Shown in pieces: positions 28,451-37,300 of a stretch of 61,444 nt of DNA (the first letter of the stretch is position 1; each line of letters opens with the position of its first letter). A program made the position numbers and the translations under genes. Source of the stretch: an uncultured Verrucomicrobia subdivision 3 bacterium (GTDB lineage Bacteria; Verrucomicrobiota; Verrucomicrobiia; Limisphaerales; UBA11358); the NCBI GenBank assembly GCA_903884535.1, contig CAISEZ010000048.1:1-61444 (forward strand). The letters run 5' to 3'. The notes beneath the pieces were generated by a model. It worked only from the letters and a program-made list of their open reading frames with translations, did not search any database and had not been told where the DNA came from.

Positions 28451-28891
28451 TTATGTGTCGCGCGAAGGACGCGAAGGTTGCGAAGGAGGGAAAAAGGATT
28501 TGCCTTCAAGACTGTTCACGATGCGCGTGAGGCCGTCTTTCAAATGGACTTCGTTGAAATTAAGCAGAAAACCCAGTTTCAGCGGAATCAGCTTGATATA
28601 GTTGGTCGTGATTTTTTGGAACAGCGGCGTAACTGCTTCAACCGATTTCAATTCAACCAAAACTTGTTTTTCCACAATCAATTCGGCACGAAATCCGACT
28701 TCCAGTTGTTCGCTTTCATAGCTGACGGCAATCGGCACCTGCCGTTCGACCCGAAGTCCGCGCTTTTTCAACTCCACAAATAAAGCGGCTTCATAAACTG
28801 ACTCCAGCAAACCGGGGCCAAGCACAGAATGCACATGAAAGGCCGCGTCGAGGACGGCCTTGCCGGTGCGTTCAATGTCGGAATCGCTCAT
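28451..28891 (-). CDS. GxxExxY protein (PD-(D/E)xK nuclease-like)
   Basis: The 146-aa protein has GPGLLESVYEAAL at about residues 25-37, the G-x-x-E-x-x-Y motif that names the family. A downstream VGFRAELIVEKQVLVELKSV fits the Asp/Glu ... ExK core of the PD-(D/E)xK nuclease fold (Pfam PDDEXK_3). No target is known for the family. The last dozen codons (from about SFFPPSQ) are translated from repeat arm 28456-28486, so its C-terminus is repeat-encoded. The start codon lies 8 bp from the palindrome at 28900-28979. The stop is 4 bp before the thrC start. The arrangement suggests the gene and the repeats travel together. Confidence 0.9.
   Translation of the reverse strand: MSDSDIERTGKAVLDAAFHVHSVLGPGLLESVYEAALFVELKKRGLRVERQVPIAVSYESEQLEVGFRAELIVEKQVLVELKSVEAVTPLFQKITTNYIKLIPLKLGFLLNFNEVHLKDGLTRIVNSLEGKSFFPPSQPSRPSRDT
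28456..28486. repeat. Single repeat arm at the 3' end of the GxxExxY gene
   Basis: TGTCGCGCGAAGGACGCGAA and the next 11 nt repeat the arm of the palindromes at 28900-28979 and 3973-4051. It encodes the C-terminal residues of the GxxExxY protein and lies just upstream of thrC. Confidence 0.85.
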
Positions 28892-28899
28892 GTTCTTTG

Positions 28900-28979
28900 T
28901 GTCGCGCGAAGAACGCGAAGTCAGCGAAGGTAAAATTGATTTGGCTTTCCTTCGCCCCCTTCGCAGCCTTCGCGCGACA
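28900..28979. repeat. 80-bp palindromic element at the 5' side of the GxxExxY gene
   Basis: Two 31-bp arms, 28900-28930 and 28949-28979, are inverted copies built from GCGAAGNNN units and separated by 18 bp. It is the same size and design as the solo element at 3973-4051. It lies directly between the hom stop and the GxxExxY start codon, so it also forms the leader of the nuclease gene. Confidence 0.85.
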
Positions 28980-28984
28980 ATTCT

Positions 28985-30304
28985 TCACTCAAAATTTTCC
29001 ACGCGGATCATCACCGGTTTATTTTTCACGGCGGGCAGCTTGGCAATTTTCGCCAGCGCCTTGCGCATGGCGGCATTCGGCGCGTCGTGAATCATCAGGA
29101 TGAGCGGCACGCTTTCGCCTTCGTGGCCTTCGGGCTGGATGACGGAGGAAATGCCGATTTTCGCCGCGGCAAAAATCGCGGCAATTTTCGACAGCACGCC
29201 CGGTTTGTCCACCACGCTCAAACGGAGATAATAGCGCGAAACGATTTCATCCATCGGCGCGATGCGGCCACCTTTGGCACATGCGACGAACGGCGCGACG
29301 CGGATTTTTCCGCCATTCTTCAAATCAAGCGCGGCATCGGCCACGTCGCTCAAAACCGCGCTGGCCGTGGCATCTTTGCCCGCGCCGCGACCATAAAACA
29401 AAGTGTCGCCGACAATGTCGCCGCGGACGAAGCAGGCGTTGAACACGCCGTTGACACTGGCGAGCACATGCGTGTTCGGGATGAGCGTCGGATAAACCGA
29501 AACTTGCACGCCGGCTTTGGACTTTGGACTTTGGGCTTTCGACTGCTTTGCGATGCCCAGCAGTTTGATCGTGTAGCCAAGCTTCGCGGCGAATTCCATG
29601 TCGATCTTTGACACGTCGCGGATGCCTTCGGTGTGAATCTGGTGGTGGTCCGCCCAAAAACCATGCGCGAGCGAGGCCAGAATACCAATCTTGTGCTGCG
29701 CGTCGTGGCCGTCAATGTCTAGGTCCGGCGGCGTCTCGGCGTAACCCAGCTTTTGCGCGTCGGCCAGCACGTCGGCGAAGTCCGCGCCCTCGGCTTTCAT
29801 GCGCGACAAAATGTAATTGCAAGTGCCGTTGACGATGCCGTAGATCGCGGGAAATTGATTTGCCACAAAACCTTCGCGCAGCGACTTGATGATGGGAATG
29901 CCGCCGCAGACGCTGGCCTCAAAATAAAGATTCGCGCCGGATTTCGCCGCCGCTGCAAACAACTCCGGGCCGTGCGTGGAAAGCAACGCTTTGTTCGCGG
30001 TGACCACGGTTTTGCGCTGCGCGAGCGCGGCGAGCACCATCGTCTTGGCGATGCCAGTGCCGCCGACCAGTTCGATGACGATGTGGATTTGCGGATCGTT
30101 GATGACTTCCTGCCAGTCAGTCGTCATCAAATTGCGGGCGATGGGATACGGCCGGGGCTCGTCAAACGCCTTGACCGCGATCTTGCGGAATTGGATTTTG
30201 ACGCCGAGTCGCGCGGCCATGAGGCCGCCGTTTTTCTGCCACGCGTGGAAGACGCCGCTGCCAACCGTTCCACCGCCAATCATGCCGAGATTCACTTGCT
30301 GCAT
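28985..30304 (-). CDS. hom: Homoserine dehydrogenase
   Basis: The 439-aa enzyme reduces aspartate semialdehyde to homoserine. It starts MQQVNLGMIGGGTVGSGVFH with the Rossmann GxGxxG-type loop. The family block NGTCNYILSRM and PDLDIDGHDAQHKIGILASL, with the catalytic Lys, are present. A C-terminal ACT domain (LRLSVVDKPGVLSKIAAIF) suggests feedback control by threonine. An unusual in-frame insert, QSKAQSPKSKAG, encoded by a 7-bp repeat array (29515-29540), interrupts the catalytic domain. It lies upstream of thrC with the GxxExxY cassette between them. Confidence 0.95.
   Translation of the reverse strand: MQQVNLGMIGGGTVGSGVFHAWQKNGGLMAARLGVKIQFRKIAVKAFDEPRPYPIARNLMTTDWQEVINDPQIHIVIELVGGTGIAKTMVLAALAQRKTVVTANKALLSTHGPELFAAAAKSGANLYFEASVCGGIPIIKSLREGFVANQFPAIYGIVNGTCNYILSRMKAEGADFADVLADAQKLGYAETPPDLDIDGHDAQHKIGILASLAHGFWADHHQIHTEGIRDVSKIDMEFAAKLGYTIKLLGIAKQSKAQSPKSKAGVQVSVYPTLIPNTHVLASVNGVFNACFVRGDIVGDTLFYGRGAGKDATASAVLSDVADAALDLKNGGKIRVAPFVACAKGGRIAPMDEIVSRYYLRLSVVDKPGVLSKIAAIFAAAKIGISSVIQPEGHEGESVPLILMIHDAPNAAMRKALAKIAKLPAVKNKPVMIRVENFE
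29515..29540. repeat. Heptanucleotide repeat array inside hom
   Basis: CTTTGGA, CTTTGGA, CTTTGGG and a partial CTTTC stand head to tail; on the coding strand the unit is TCCAAAG. Three full units make 21 nt, so the gene stays in frame and gains the residues around SKAQSPKSKA. The same heptamer occurs at 60708-60725 in the helicase gene. Confidence 0.85.
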
Positions 30305-30370
30305 AGAACGCGCAGTTTGCCGCGAAACGGAGCAGGGGACAATTTAATTTTGAACGCGAAGAACGTTCGT

Positions 30371-31384
30371 TTACGAAGGCGTAGAAACTTGTGAGAGAAT
30401 TTCCGCCACCACGTCGGCGACTTTGACGCCGCAGTATTTTTCTTCACGCCGGACAATGAGCCGGTGCGCCAAAACTTTTTCGGCAATGGCTTTTGCTTGT
30501 TCGATGGAAACTGAATCGCGACCTTCAATCGCGGTCATGGCCTGCGCGGCGCGGAACAATCCCAGTGAGCCACGCGGGCTGGCGCCGAGCAACAGTGCCG
30601 GATGTTCGCGCGTGGCGCGGACAATTTTCAAAATGTAATCACACGCTTCCGACGAGACGTTGACGGCGCGCACAGCTTCCTGCGATTTCAAAATGCCATC
30701 CGGTGTGGTCACTGGCTGGATCGTTTCAATCGGATGGCGCAGTTGAAACCGCTCGACCATTTTTTTCTCATCGTCGAAGGACGGATAGCCGAGGCTCATC
30801 CGCATCAAGAAACGATCTTTCTGCGCTTCGGGCAGCAGAAACGTGCCTTCCTGCTCGATGGGATTTTGCGTGGCGACCACCATGAACGGTTTTTGCAGCC
30901 GGTAGGTGACGCTGCCGGCGGTGACCATGGATTCGCCCATCGCTTCGAGCAGCGCCGATTGCGTGTGCGGACTGGCGCGGTTGATTTCGTCCACCAAAAC
31001 GAACTGCGAGAAAATCGGGCCGAACCGAAATTCCGAGCGGCCGGTTTGCGGTTCCAAGCGTGCTTCGCCCAAAACATCCGTTGGCTGCAAATCCGGCGTG
31101 CACTGGATGCGCTTGAACGTGCAGCCGGCGCTTTGTGCGATGGCGCGCGCGAGCATCGTTTTCGCCACGCCGGGCACGTCCTCGATGAGCAAATGTCCTT
31201 CCGCCAAAAAAACGGCTATGGCCAGCACGACCTGCTCATGTTTTCCAACCACGACTTTTTCGACGTTGGCGATGAGTTGTCGCGCGATGCCCGCCACTTC
31301 CGCCGTCGAAAGGCCTTTCGGTTCCTCGATCGGCGACAACGTCACCTTCGGTTTTTTGTCGGGTTGTAATTCGGGAAACGTCAT
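30371..31384 (-). CDS. MoxR-family AAA ATPase
   Basis: The 337-aa protein has a Walker A-like loop in LIEDVPGVAKTMLARAIAQS, Walker B in FVLVDEINRASPHTQSALLE, sensor 1 in VVATQNPIEQEGTFLLPEAQ, and the C-terminal lid domain with LLLGASPRGSLGLFRAAQAM. These are the MoxR/RavA signatures. MoxR ATPases act as chaperones that help assemble or activate partner complexes, usually with DUF58/VWA genes next door; none is present here. It lies 13 bp downstream of the GAF-TPR-sulfotransferase gene, so that protein or its substrate may be the client. ATG 31384 is chosen by family alignment. Confidence 0.92.
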   Translation of the reverse strand: MTFPELQPDKKPKVTLSPIEEPKGLSTAEVAGIARQLIANVEKVVVGKHEQVVLAIAVFLAEGHLLIEDVPGVAKTMLARAIAQSAGCTFKRIQCTPDLQPTDVLGEARLEPQTGRSEFRFGPIFSQFVLVDEINRASPHTQSALLEAMGESMVTAGSVTYRLQKPFMVVATQNPIEQEGTFLLPEAQKDRFLMRMSLGYPSFDDEKKMVERFQLRHPIETIQPVTTPDGILKSQEAVRAVNVSSEACDYILKIVRATREHPALLLGASPRGSLGLFRAAQAMTAIEGRDSVSIEQAKAIAEKVLAHRLIVRREEKYCGVKVADVVAEILSQVSTPS

Positions 31385-31397
31385 GCCGACATTTTTT

Positions 31398-33428
31398 TTA
31401 TTCGTAACCGAAGGCCTTGGCGAACGGTTCGAGCTGCGCGAGGTGCGGCTCCAAATATTTTTGGTAGTTGCGCCAGCGGCCCTGCGACGTTTTGTAAATC
31501 GGTTTGCCGACGTCGGCGTAGGTGGGCGAGCGGACGATTTTACCCTTGGCGTGCTGGTTGAAGGCGAGCACGCGTTCGTCCCACGGCATACCCAAAAAAT
31601 CCAGCGTGCGCCGCGCAACGGCGTCGAGGTCGGCAACCATGTCTTCGTAACGGACTTCGAGCCAGGGCGCGGCCATCTTTTCCTTGATGGCGAGCCAGAA
31701 GCCCATTACCGAGGCATATTCGTTCACGGTGTCGGCGAGTGTCAGGTAGGTGGCGCTGATGGGATTTATCGGCAAATGCTGCATGAAACAGCTCAGCACG
31801 ACATCGCGCGGATCGCGCAGGGCGATGAGGAAACGGGCCTCCGGAAAAATCCGCGTGATGGCCGGGATGAGCGGCGTGAGCGACGGATTTTTGTCAATCA
31901 GCATCCGGCCTGCGAGCGGCTGGCCGAGGAAGCGTTCGGTGAAACGAAAATAATTGTCACGCGCTTTTTTAATCACTTCGTCGCTGGCGCTGCCCATCGC
32001 TTCGAGCAACTGGTCCTCGACCGCGCTTTTGAAAACGGTGCTGAAGGCTTCGTTTTGAAAAATCAGCGTCTCCTCGGATGAAATCATGTCCGGGTGCGCG
32101 TCGAGCACTTGTTCCAGCAGCGTGGTGCCAGAACGCGCATGGCCGCAGAGGATAGCCAGCCGATGCGGTGATTGACCTTGCACGCCGCTGTCACGCCATT
32201 GGCGGAGCAGGTCGGCGGTGACATTTTGGCCTTGGCGGTCCAAACGTTGCTGCGAGTTGTTTTGAATGGCCAATTCTTTTTCCGCGCGCGGCTTTAACAG
32301 AGATTTCGCCTGTTGAAACGCGGTCATGGCTTCGTCATAGCGTTTGACGCGATCTAGCACCAGGCCCAGTTCATACCAGCCGCGCACGCGGGTCATGGCG
32401 TTGGTTTTGGGCTGGTTCACAAAACCGCGGAGGACGGCTTCGGCTTCGGGCAGTTGATTGGCGAGGCGATGGATGCGGGCGCGGGCGAGCTGGGCTTGAA
32501 CATTGGCGCGGTTGGCGTGGAGCGCGCGTTCGATGAGTTCCGTGGCGTCGGCGAGCTGCTGGTGGCGTTCGTGGATTTCCGCCATTGGCACGAGTGCATC
32601 GGGCAAGTCGGTGGATTGCTTTAACGCGCGATCAAAATAATTTTTTGCCAGCTCATGCCGGCCAAAAAAAGCGCAATGTTCGCCGGCAATCACCATGGTG
32701 TCCGTCTTCTGACTGGTGGCGAGAATCGCCTTTTCAAAATACTGTTGCGCGTCGTCGAATTCGCAGCGCAGCCCGGAGTAACGGCCGAGGCCGAGCAAAA
32801 TCCGCGGTTCGTAAGGCGCCAGCCGGTGCGCGCGTTTCAGGCAATCGAGGCTCTGGTCGAACTCTTTCAGGTTCCAGGCTTCGTTGGCGGAAGCGACCAG
32901 GCCCGCCACGGAATTGGGATCCAGCTTGTCGGCTTCGCCGGTGCGCACGAGCGATTTCACATTCAGGCGTTCGCCAATCAATCGGCCGATTTCCTCAAGT
33001 TCGTGGGTTTCCGTCGGCGAATATTGATGAGGCCGCGCCGTGCCGATGCCGAAGGCGCCGATGGTTTTGCCTTCGAAACGCACCGGCACGCAAATCATGC
33101 CGCCGATACCGGTAGCCTTGGCGCCGGGCCGCGCCACGCCGCTGGTGTCAGTCTGCAGATTGCACAACGAAACGGGTTCGTTGCGCTCGACGGTCTGGCC
33201 GGCGATGCCTTTGCCCACCGGCACCGTGCGAATGGCGTCCAGCACCACTTCAGGCAGGCCGGTCTGTGCCGCGAGCCGCAACACCTGTTTTTCCTTGTCC
33301 AGCCAGTGGATCGTGCCGGTCTCGGAATCAAAGTGCAGCAGCGTCGCATTCAGAATTTGCTGCGCGAGCGCGTCGCGGTCGCCGCCGCTTTTGAGCAGCA
33401 ATTCCACTTCCTGTAAAAAATCATTCAT
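31398..33428 (-). CDS. GAF - TPR - sulfotransferase fusion protein
   Basis: The 676-aa protein has three parts. Residues about 15-155 are a GAF sensor-like domain (VPVGKGIAGQTVERNEPVSL, GMICVPVRFEGKTIGAFGIG). Residues about 175-375 are helical TPR-like repeats. Residues 420-676 are a sulfotransferase: the PAPS 5'-phosphosulfate loop is LCGHARSGTTLLEQVLDAHP (Arg432, Ser433, Gly434), and the 3'-phosphate motif is RFLIALRDPRDVVLSCF. TPR-sulfotransferase fusions resemble tyrosylprotein-type enzymes; the added GAF domain suggests signal-controlled sulfation. No signal peptide is seen. It overlaps the DUF190 gene by 8 bp and so belongs to the fluoride-riboswitch operon. Confidence 0.85.
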   Translation of the reverse strand: MNDFLQEVELLLKSGGDRDALAQQILNATLLHFDSETGTIHWLDKEKQVLRLAAQTGLPEVVLDAIRTVPVGKGIAGQTVERNEPVSLCNLQTDTSGVARPGAKATGIGGMICVPVRFEGKTIGAFGIGTARPHQYSPTETHELEEIGRLIGERLNVKSLVRTGEADKLDPNSVAGLVASANEAWNLKEFDQSLDCLKRAHRLAPYEPRILLGLGRYSGLRCEFDDAQQYFEKAILATSQKTDTMVIAGEHCAFFGRHELAKNYFDRALKQSTDLPDALVPMAEIHERHQQLADATELIERALHANRANVQAQLARARIHRLANQLPEAEAVLRGFVNQPKTNAMTRVRGWYELGLVLDRVKRYDEAMTAFQQAKSLLKPRAEKELAIQNNSQQRLDRQGQNVTADLLRQWRDSGVQGQSPHRLAILCGHARSGTTLLEQVLDAHPDMISSEETLIFQNEAFSTVFKSAVEDQLLEAMGSASDEVIKKARDNYFRFTERFLGQPLAGRMLIDKNPSLTPLIPAITRIFPEARFLIALRDPRDVVLSCFMQHLPINPISATYLTLADTVNEYASVMGFWLAIKEKMAAPWLEVRYEDMVADLDAVARRTLDFLGMPWDERVLAFNQHAKGKIVRSPTYADVGKPIYKTSQGRWRNYQKYLEPHLAQLEPFAKAFGYE

Positions 33429-33780
33429 GCTTGGTCGTTTCTTTCGAATCGCCGGAACGATAATGGAGGACGCGCACTTTTTCCAGCGTGACCAATCCGC
33501 CGCCCATCATTTTTTCCAGCGTGGGCAGAAAAGTGTTGATTTTTTCCTCGCTGTCCACGATTTCGATGACCAGCGGCAAATCCATGGAGAGTCGTAAAAT
33601 TTTCGCCGTGTGCAGGCGGCTGGATTTGCCGAAACCCATCGGCCCGCGCAGCACCGTCGCGCCCGCCAGGTGCGCCTCGCGCGCCTTGAGCACGATGGCT
33701 TCGTAAAGCGGCTTGTGTTCCCAGCGATCGCTTTCGCCGAGAAAAATCCGCAGCAGCACCGCGTCGTTTGGAATTTGCAT
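33421..33780 (-). CDS. DUF190 protein
   Basis: The 119-aa protein has AVLLRIFLGESDRWEHKPLY and LAGATVLRGPMGFGKSSRLH, both typical of DUF190, a PII-like ferredoxin-fold family. DUF190 genes often accompany crcB, and here the start codon follows the crcB stop with 1 nt between. It may regulate or aid the fluoride channel. The role is not established. Its 3' end overlaps the sulfotransferase gene by 8 bp. Confidence 0.92.
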   Translation of the reverse strand: MQIPNDAVLLRIFLGESDRWEHKPLYEAIVLKAREAHLAGATVLRGPMGFGKSSRLHTAKILRLSMDLPLVIEIVDSEEKINTFLPTLEKMMGGGLVTLEKVRVLHYRSGDSKETTKHE

Positions 33781-33781
33781 A

Positions 33782-34189
33782 TTAATTTCCTTTCATCGAG
33801 CTAAACGTCGAGCCGAGCAGCCAGCCGAGCCACACCGCCACCATGCACAGAACCACGGAAAATAAAATGTTGCCGCCGGCATACAGCCATTCGCGGTCGC
33901 GCAACAGGTTCAACGTTTGCAGGCTGAACGAGGAAAAAGTGGTGTAGCCGCCGCAGACGCCGACCATCAAAAATTGCGTGGCAAAAATGCGCGACTGCGA
34001 ATCCAGCCGGCCTTCGGGAATCGCCAGCGCGCCGATGATGCCGATGAGAAACGAGCCGCCGACGTTGATGGCGAGGGTGCCCCACGGAAAGGTTGCCCCG
34101 AATTTTTCGGAGACGATTCCGTTGACCCAGAAGCGAGCTACGCTGCCCAGCGCGCCGCCGAGGGCGACCCAAAGATAGGCAATGTTCAT
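33782..34189 (-). CDS. crcB: Fluoride ion channel CrcB/Fluc
   Basis: The 135-aa protein has four membrane helices. It starts MNIAYLWVALGGALGSVARF, and the family hallmark GTLAINVGGSFLIGII is followed by GVCGGYTTFSSFSLQTLNLL, with the pore-lining Phe and Thr/Ser residues. Dual-topology dimers export F-. ATG 34189 is preceded by AGGA at a good distance and directly by a fluoride riboswitch, so expression should rise with fluoride. Confidence 0.96.
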   Translation of the reverse strand: MNIAYLWVALGGALGSVARFWVNGIVSEKFGATFPWGTLAINVGGSFLIGIIGALAIPEGRLDSQSRIFATQFLMVGVCGGYTTFSSFSLQTLNLLRDREWLYAGGNILFSVVLCMVAVWLGWLLGSTFSSMKGN

Positions 34190-34193
34190 AATG

Positions 34194-34286
34194 TTCCTGC
34201 GAATGTTGGTTGATTCGTAGGAGTCATCAGCGCTGAAACGGTCAGGCGGTTTTCCAAAACTCGGACGGCAAACTCCATTGCCGGGC
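34194..34286 (-). promoter_or_regulatory. Fluoride riboswitch (crcB motif) with translational switch
   Basis: On the minus strand, GGCAATGGAGTTTGCC (upstream helix) is followed by AAAACCGCC and then GCTGATGACTCCTAC, the conserved elements of the crcB RNA. GGAGT and ACTCC can form the pseudoknot. The aptamer is about 34286 to 34217. Its 3' strand TCCTACGAAT can instead pair with ATTCGCAGGA (34195-34204), which contains the crcB Shine-Dalgarno sequence. Fluoride binding would therefore free the ribosome site: translational control, with no terminator. The PL4 gene ends only 22 nt upstream, so the promoter must lie in that gene's 3' end or the RNA comes from read-through. Confidence 0.93.
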
Positions 34287-34308
34287 AAATTGTTTAGCGA
34301 CGGCGTGG

Positions 34309-37300
34309 TTAATGCAACTGCAATTTATAAAACAACTGGGTCTGCCCGGGCGTCATGGCGTTGGTGAAATTGAAATTGCCGTTGGCATCAAACTGATTGG
34401 TGGCGACTGGTGTCCACGCCAGGGAAGTCAGGTTGGTCGCGGCGAGGACGACATACGGCCAATTAATCGCGCCGCCCGCGCCGCTGATGACGAAGTTTGT
34501 TCCGGACAATCGGACGTTGGAAATCAACGGAGCCGTGAGCACCACGATGGAAAGCGTTCCGTTGGTTTTAATCGGGCTTGTGTTCCAGGCCAGATTTCCC
34601 GCGAGCGACGGCAGAACAAAGTTTGAGAACGTGCCGGAAAAACCGCCCGCATTGAACAGTCTAAAACTGTCGCCAGCGGCAAATCCGCCGGCGCCGCCGT
34701 CGGCGACATTGAGCGTGCCGCCTTCGGCAAGCGTGCCGGTGACTATCGCGGCATCGTTCGTGCGGGGCGAATGTCGCACCTGAACCATGGTGGTGCTGCT
34801 GCCGGACAGCGTCACATTATTACTGATGATCATTGTGCCAAATCCGGGATTCGGACCCGGCGCGAATATGCCGCCGGAATTGACCGTGACGGCTCCGAAA
34901 ATGATGCCGTTGCCCGCGAGTGTGCCGCCGAAATTGACCGTGACGGCGCCCGCCCCCGTGGCGCTGCTTGTCGAATTACTGACCACCAGAGTTCCTCCGC
35001 TGATCGTGGTGTCGCCGCTGTAAGTGCTGGCACCACTAAGAACCAACAGGCCCGTGCCGGTTTTAATTAATGATGTGACACCGGCATCCGCGATGATGCC
35101 GGCGTAAGTGTTGGTGGTGTTTTTTGCGCCGATGCGCCAGGTCGGATTAATTGAACCGCCTGCGCCGATGTAAGCCGCCACCCCGCCGCCGAGTTCGCCG
35201 ATGTCCGTGGTCTGGCCGTTGGCATTGATGTTGTATAAGTTCACGCCGTTGTTCAAATAAATGGCCGCGTTCGCATAGCCGGCTGAATTGTTAATCCGAA
35301 AATCGCCGGTCGTGTAATAGGCGCCGCTGCCGCTGGCCGGCGCGCTGACATTGATTCGCCCGGTGAACGCGGACCAATCACCGCTGAAATAATCACGGAT
35401 ATATTCCACGGTGACATTCAGCGTGCCACCGCCGGTGAGCGGGCTGGAGAACGGCGAAGCGTAGCCAAAGCGCGCCGGCAGCAGCAGGGTTCCGGTTTGC
35501 CCCGCCGGCACATTAAAGGTGTTGGTGCAGCCGCCCCAGCCGCTGCCACTGTCACGACTGCCGTAGCCGTTGAACTGCACCGTGCCACCCGCAAGAGTGA
35601 TCGGGCCGGTGCCCCAGGCCGCGCTGTTCGCGCCAATGTTTCCAGGAATCACCATGCTGTTGCTGATGATGGTGCCGCCGGAATAAAGATTGGTGTTGTT
35701 GATGGTCAAGATGCCGCTGCCGGTCTTGATCAATTTGTTGGTGCCGGCTATGGGGCCAATGCCGCCGAGAGTATAATTCTTCGTGGCATTGAACGTGACG
35801 AGCGCCGGTTGCGGTGAGCCGGCCACGTAAACCGGCACGTTGTTCGAACCGGTGTTGTCGAACGTCACGGTGTCGCCGTTGTTGAAGATGGTGTCCACGT
35901 TGTTGGTCTGCCAATTGGCGTCGCCGCTCGCATCCCAGATGTTTGCCGCGCCGTCGCCGTTCCAGATGAGCGACCGCGGAGTAATGACGATGTTGATGTC
36001 CGGCGTGGCGCTCGCTTCTGGCGAATTCGGGCTCAGGCCGGTGCTGTTGGTGGAAGCGACAACATAAAAATAGGTAGTGCCATTGGTGAGGCTGGTGTTG
36101 GTGTAAGTGCTGCCCGAATAATTGGCGAGCAACACGTTCGTTTCGTTGCCGCTGCTGGTTCCGCTGAAAAGGTAGTAACCGGACACGCCTGGCACGGTGG
36201 TCCAACTCAAGGTCACTTGGGCATTGCCCGGAAAAGCCGAGAGGCTAATAGGAGCGAGCGGCGGCGGCACAATCGTGGCTGATGAATTGGTGGAAACCCC
36301 GGCAGCATTGACCGCCGACACTTGATAATAGTAGGTCGTGCCCACATTCAAACCGGTGTCGGTAAAAGTTGTTTCCATTATGTTTTGAATGTAGGTGAAT
36401 GGGCCGGCGCTGTTCGTTCCACGGCGAATGATGTAACCCACCGCCCCGGGGACTGCCGACCAGTTGAGCCCAACGTTGGCCCCGTTAAAAAGTCCGCTGA
36501 ATGAACCGGGCGCGCTGGCGGGCGGCGTTGGCAACGGCACGGCGACGGCGGGAACAGAATTGGGGCTCGTGCCGGCGGCAGTGGTGGCCGTGACAAAATA
36601 GCGGTAGATGCTGCCATCCGTGACCGCCGTGTCGGTGAAGCTCGTTGTGCTGTTTGCGTTATTTAGAACGATGGTGCCGAGCACATTTGACGCGCCGCCG
36701 CCGTTGTCGAACAAGGTGGAACGATAGACGGTGTAAAAGTTAGCGCTGGATGCTGAAACCCAGTTCACAGTCACACTTTGGTGGGTCGCGCTGCCGATTG
36801 TCACCGTGGGCGTGGCGGGTGCGGCGGATGAAATCGCGGCAGACGGAGTGGTGTCGAGACTTTGCGGTGAGTTAGTGCTGATGCCGACCGAATTGACGGA
36901 TTGGACGACGTAGTAATAAGTGGTGCCATTGGCGACGTTGGTGTCGAGGAAAGTCGCGTTGTTGAATCCGCTGCCGCACACGGGGCCGATGACTTCATTG
37001 GTGATGGAAACATAACCGCTGCCGGAAGTCGTCGTGCGTAAAATGTTGTAGCTGGTCGCACCGGGCTGCGCGGGCCAGGAAATCAAATTGCGTCCGTTGC
37101 CGGCATACGCATTCACGCTCGCAGGCGCCGGCGGGATGTAGCCGGTGAGTTCCAGGCGGATATAGTCATACATCGCATGGTTCGCGAAATAGCCGCCCTT
37201 GCGCATGTTGATGGTGATGGTGTTCGCACCAGCCTGGAGCAGGCTGCCTGAAAACGTGATGCGGTTGTCAGAAAATAATCCATGGATACCTTCGCGGATG

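Larger units (their letters stand above)
28456..28979. mobile_element. Repeat-bounded GxxExxY nuclease cassette between hom and thrC
   Basis: The 524-bp block has 31-bp terminal inverted repeats: 28456-28486 (TGTCGCGCGAAGGACGCGAA...) and the reverse complement of 28949-28979 (TGTCGCGCGAAGGCTGCGAA...), identical at 27 of 31 positions. A third arm lies inside at 28900-28930. The block begins 10 bp before the thrC start codon and ends 5 bp before the hom stop codon, read on the plus strand, so it fills the intergenic gap nearly exactly. No clear target-site duplication is seen. That it moves as a unit is an inference. Confidence 0.6.
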
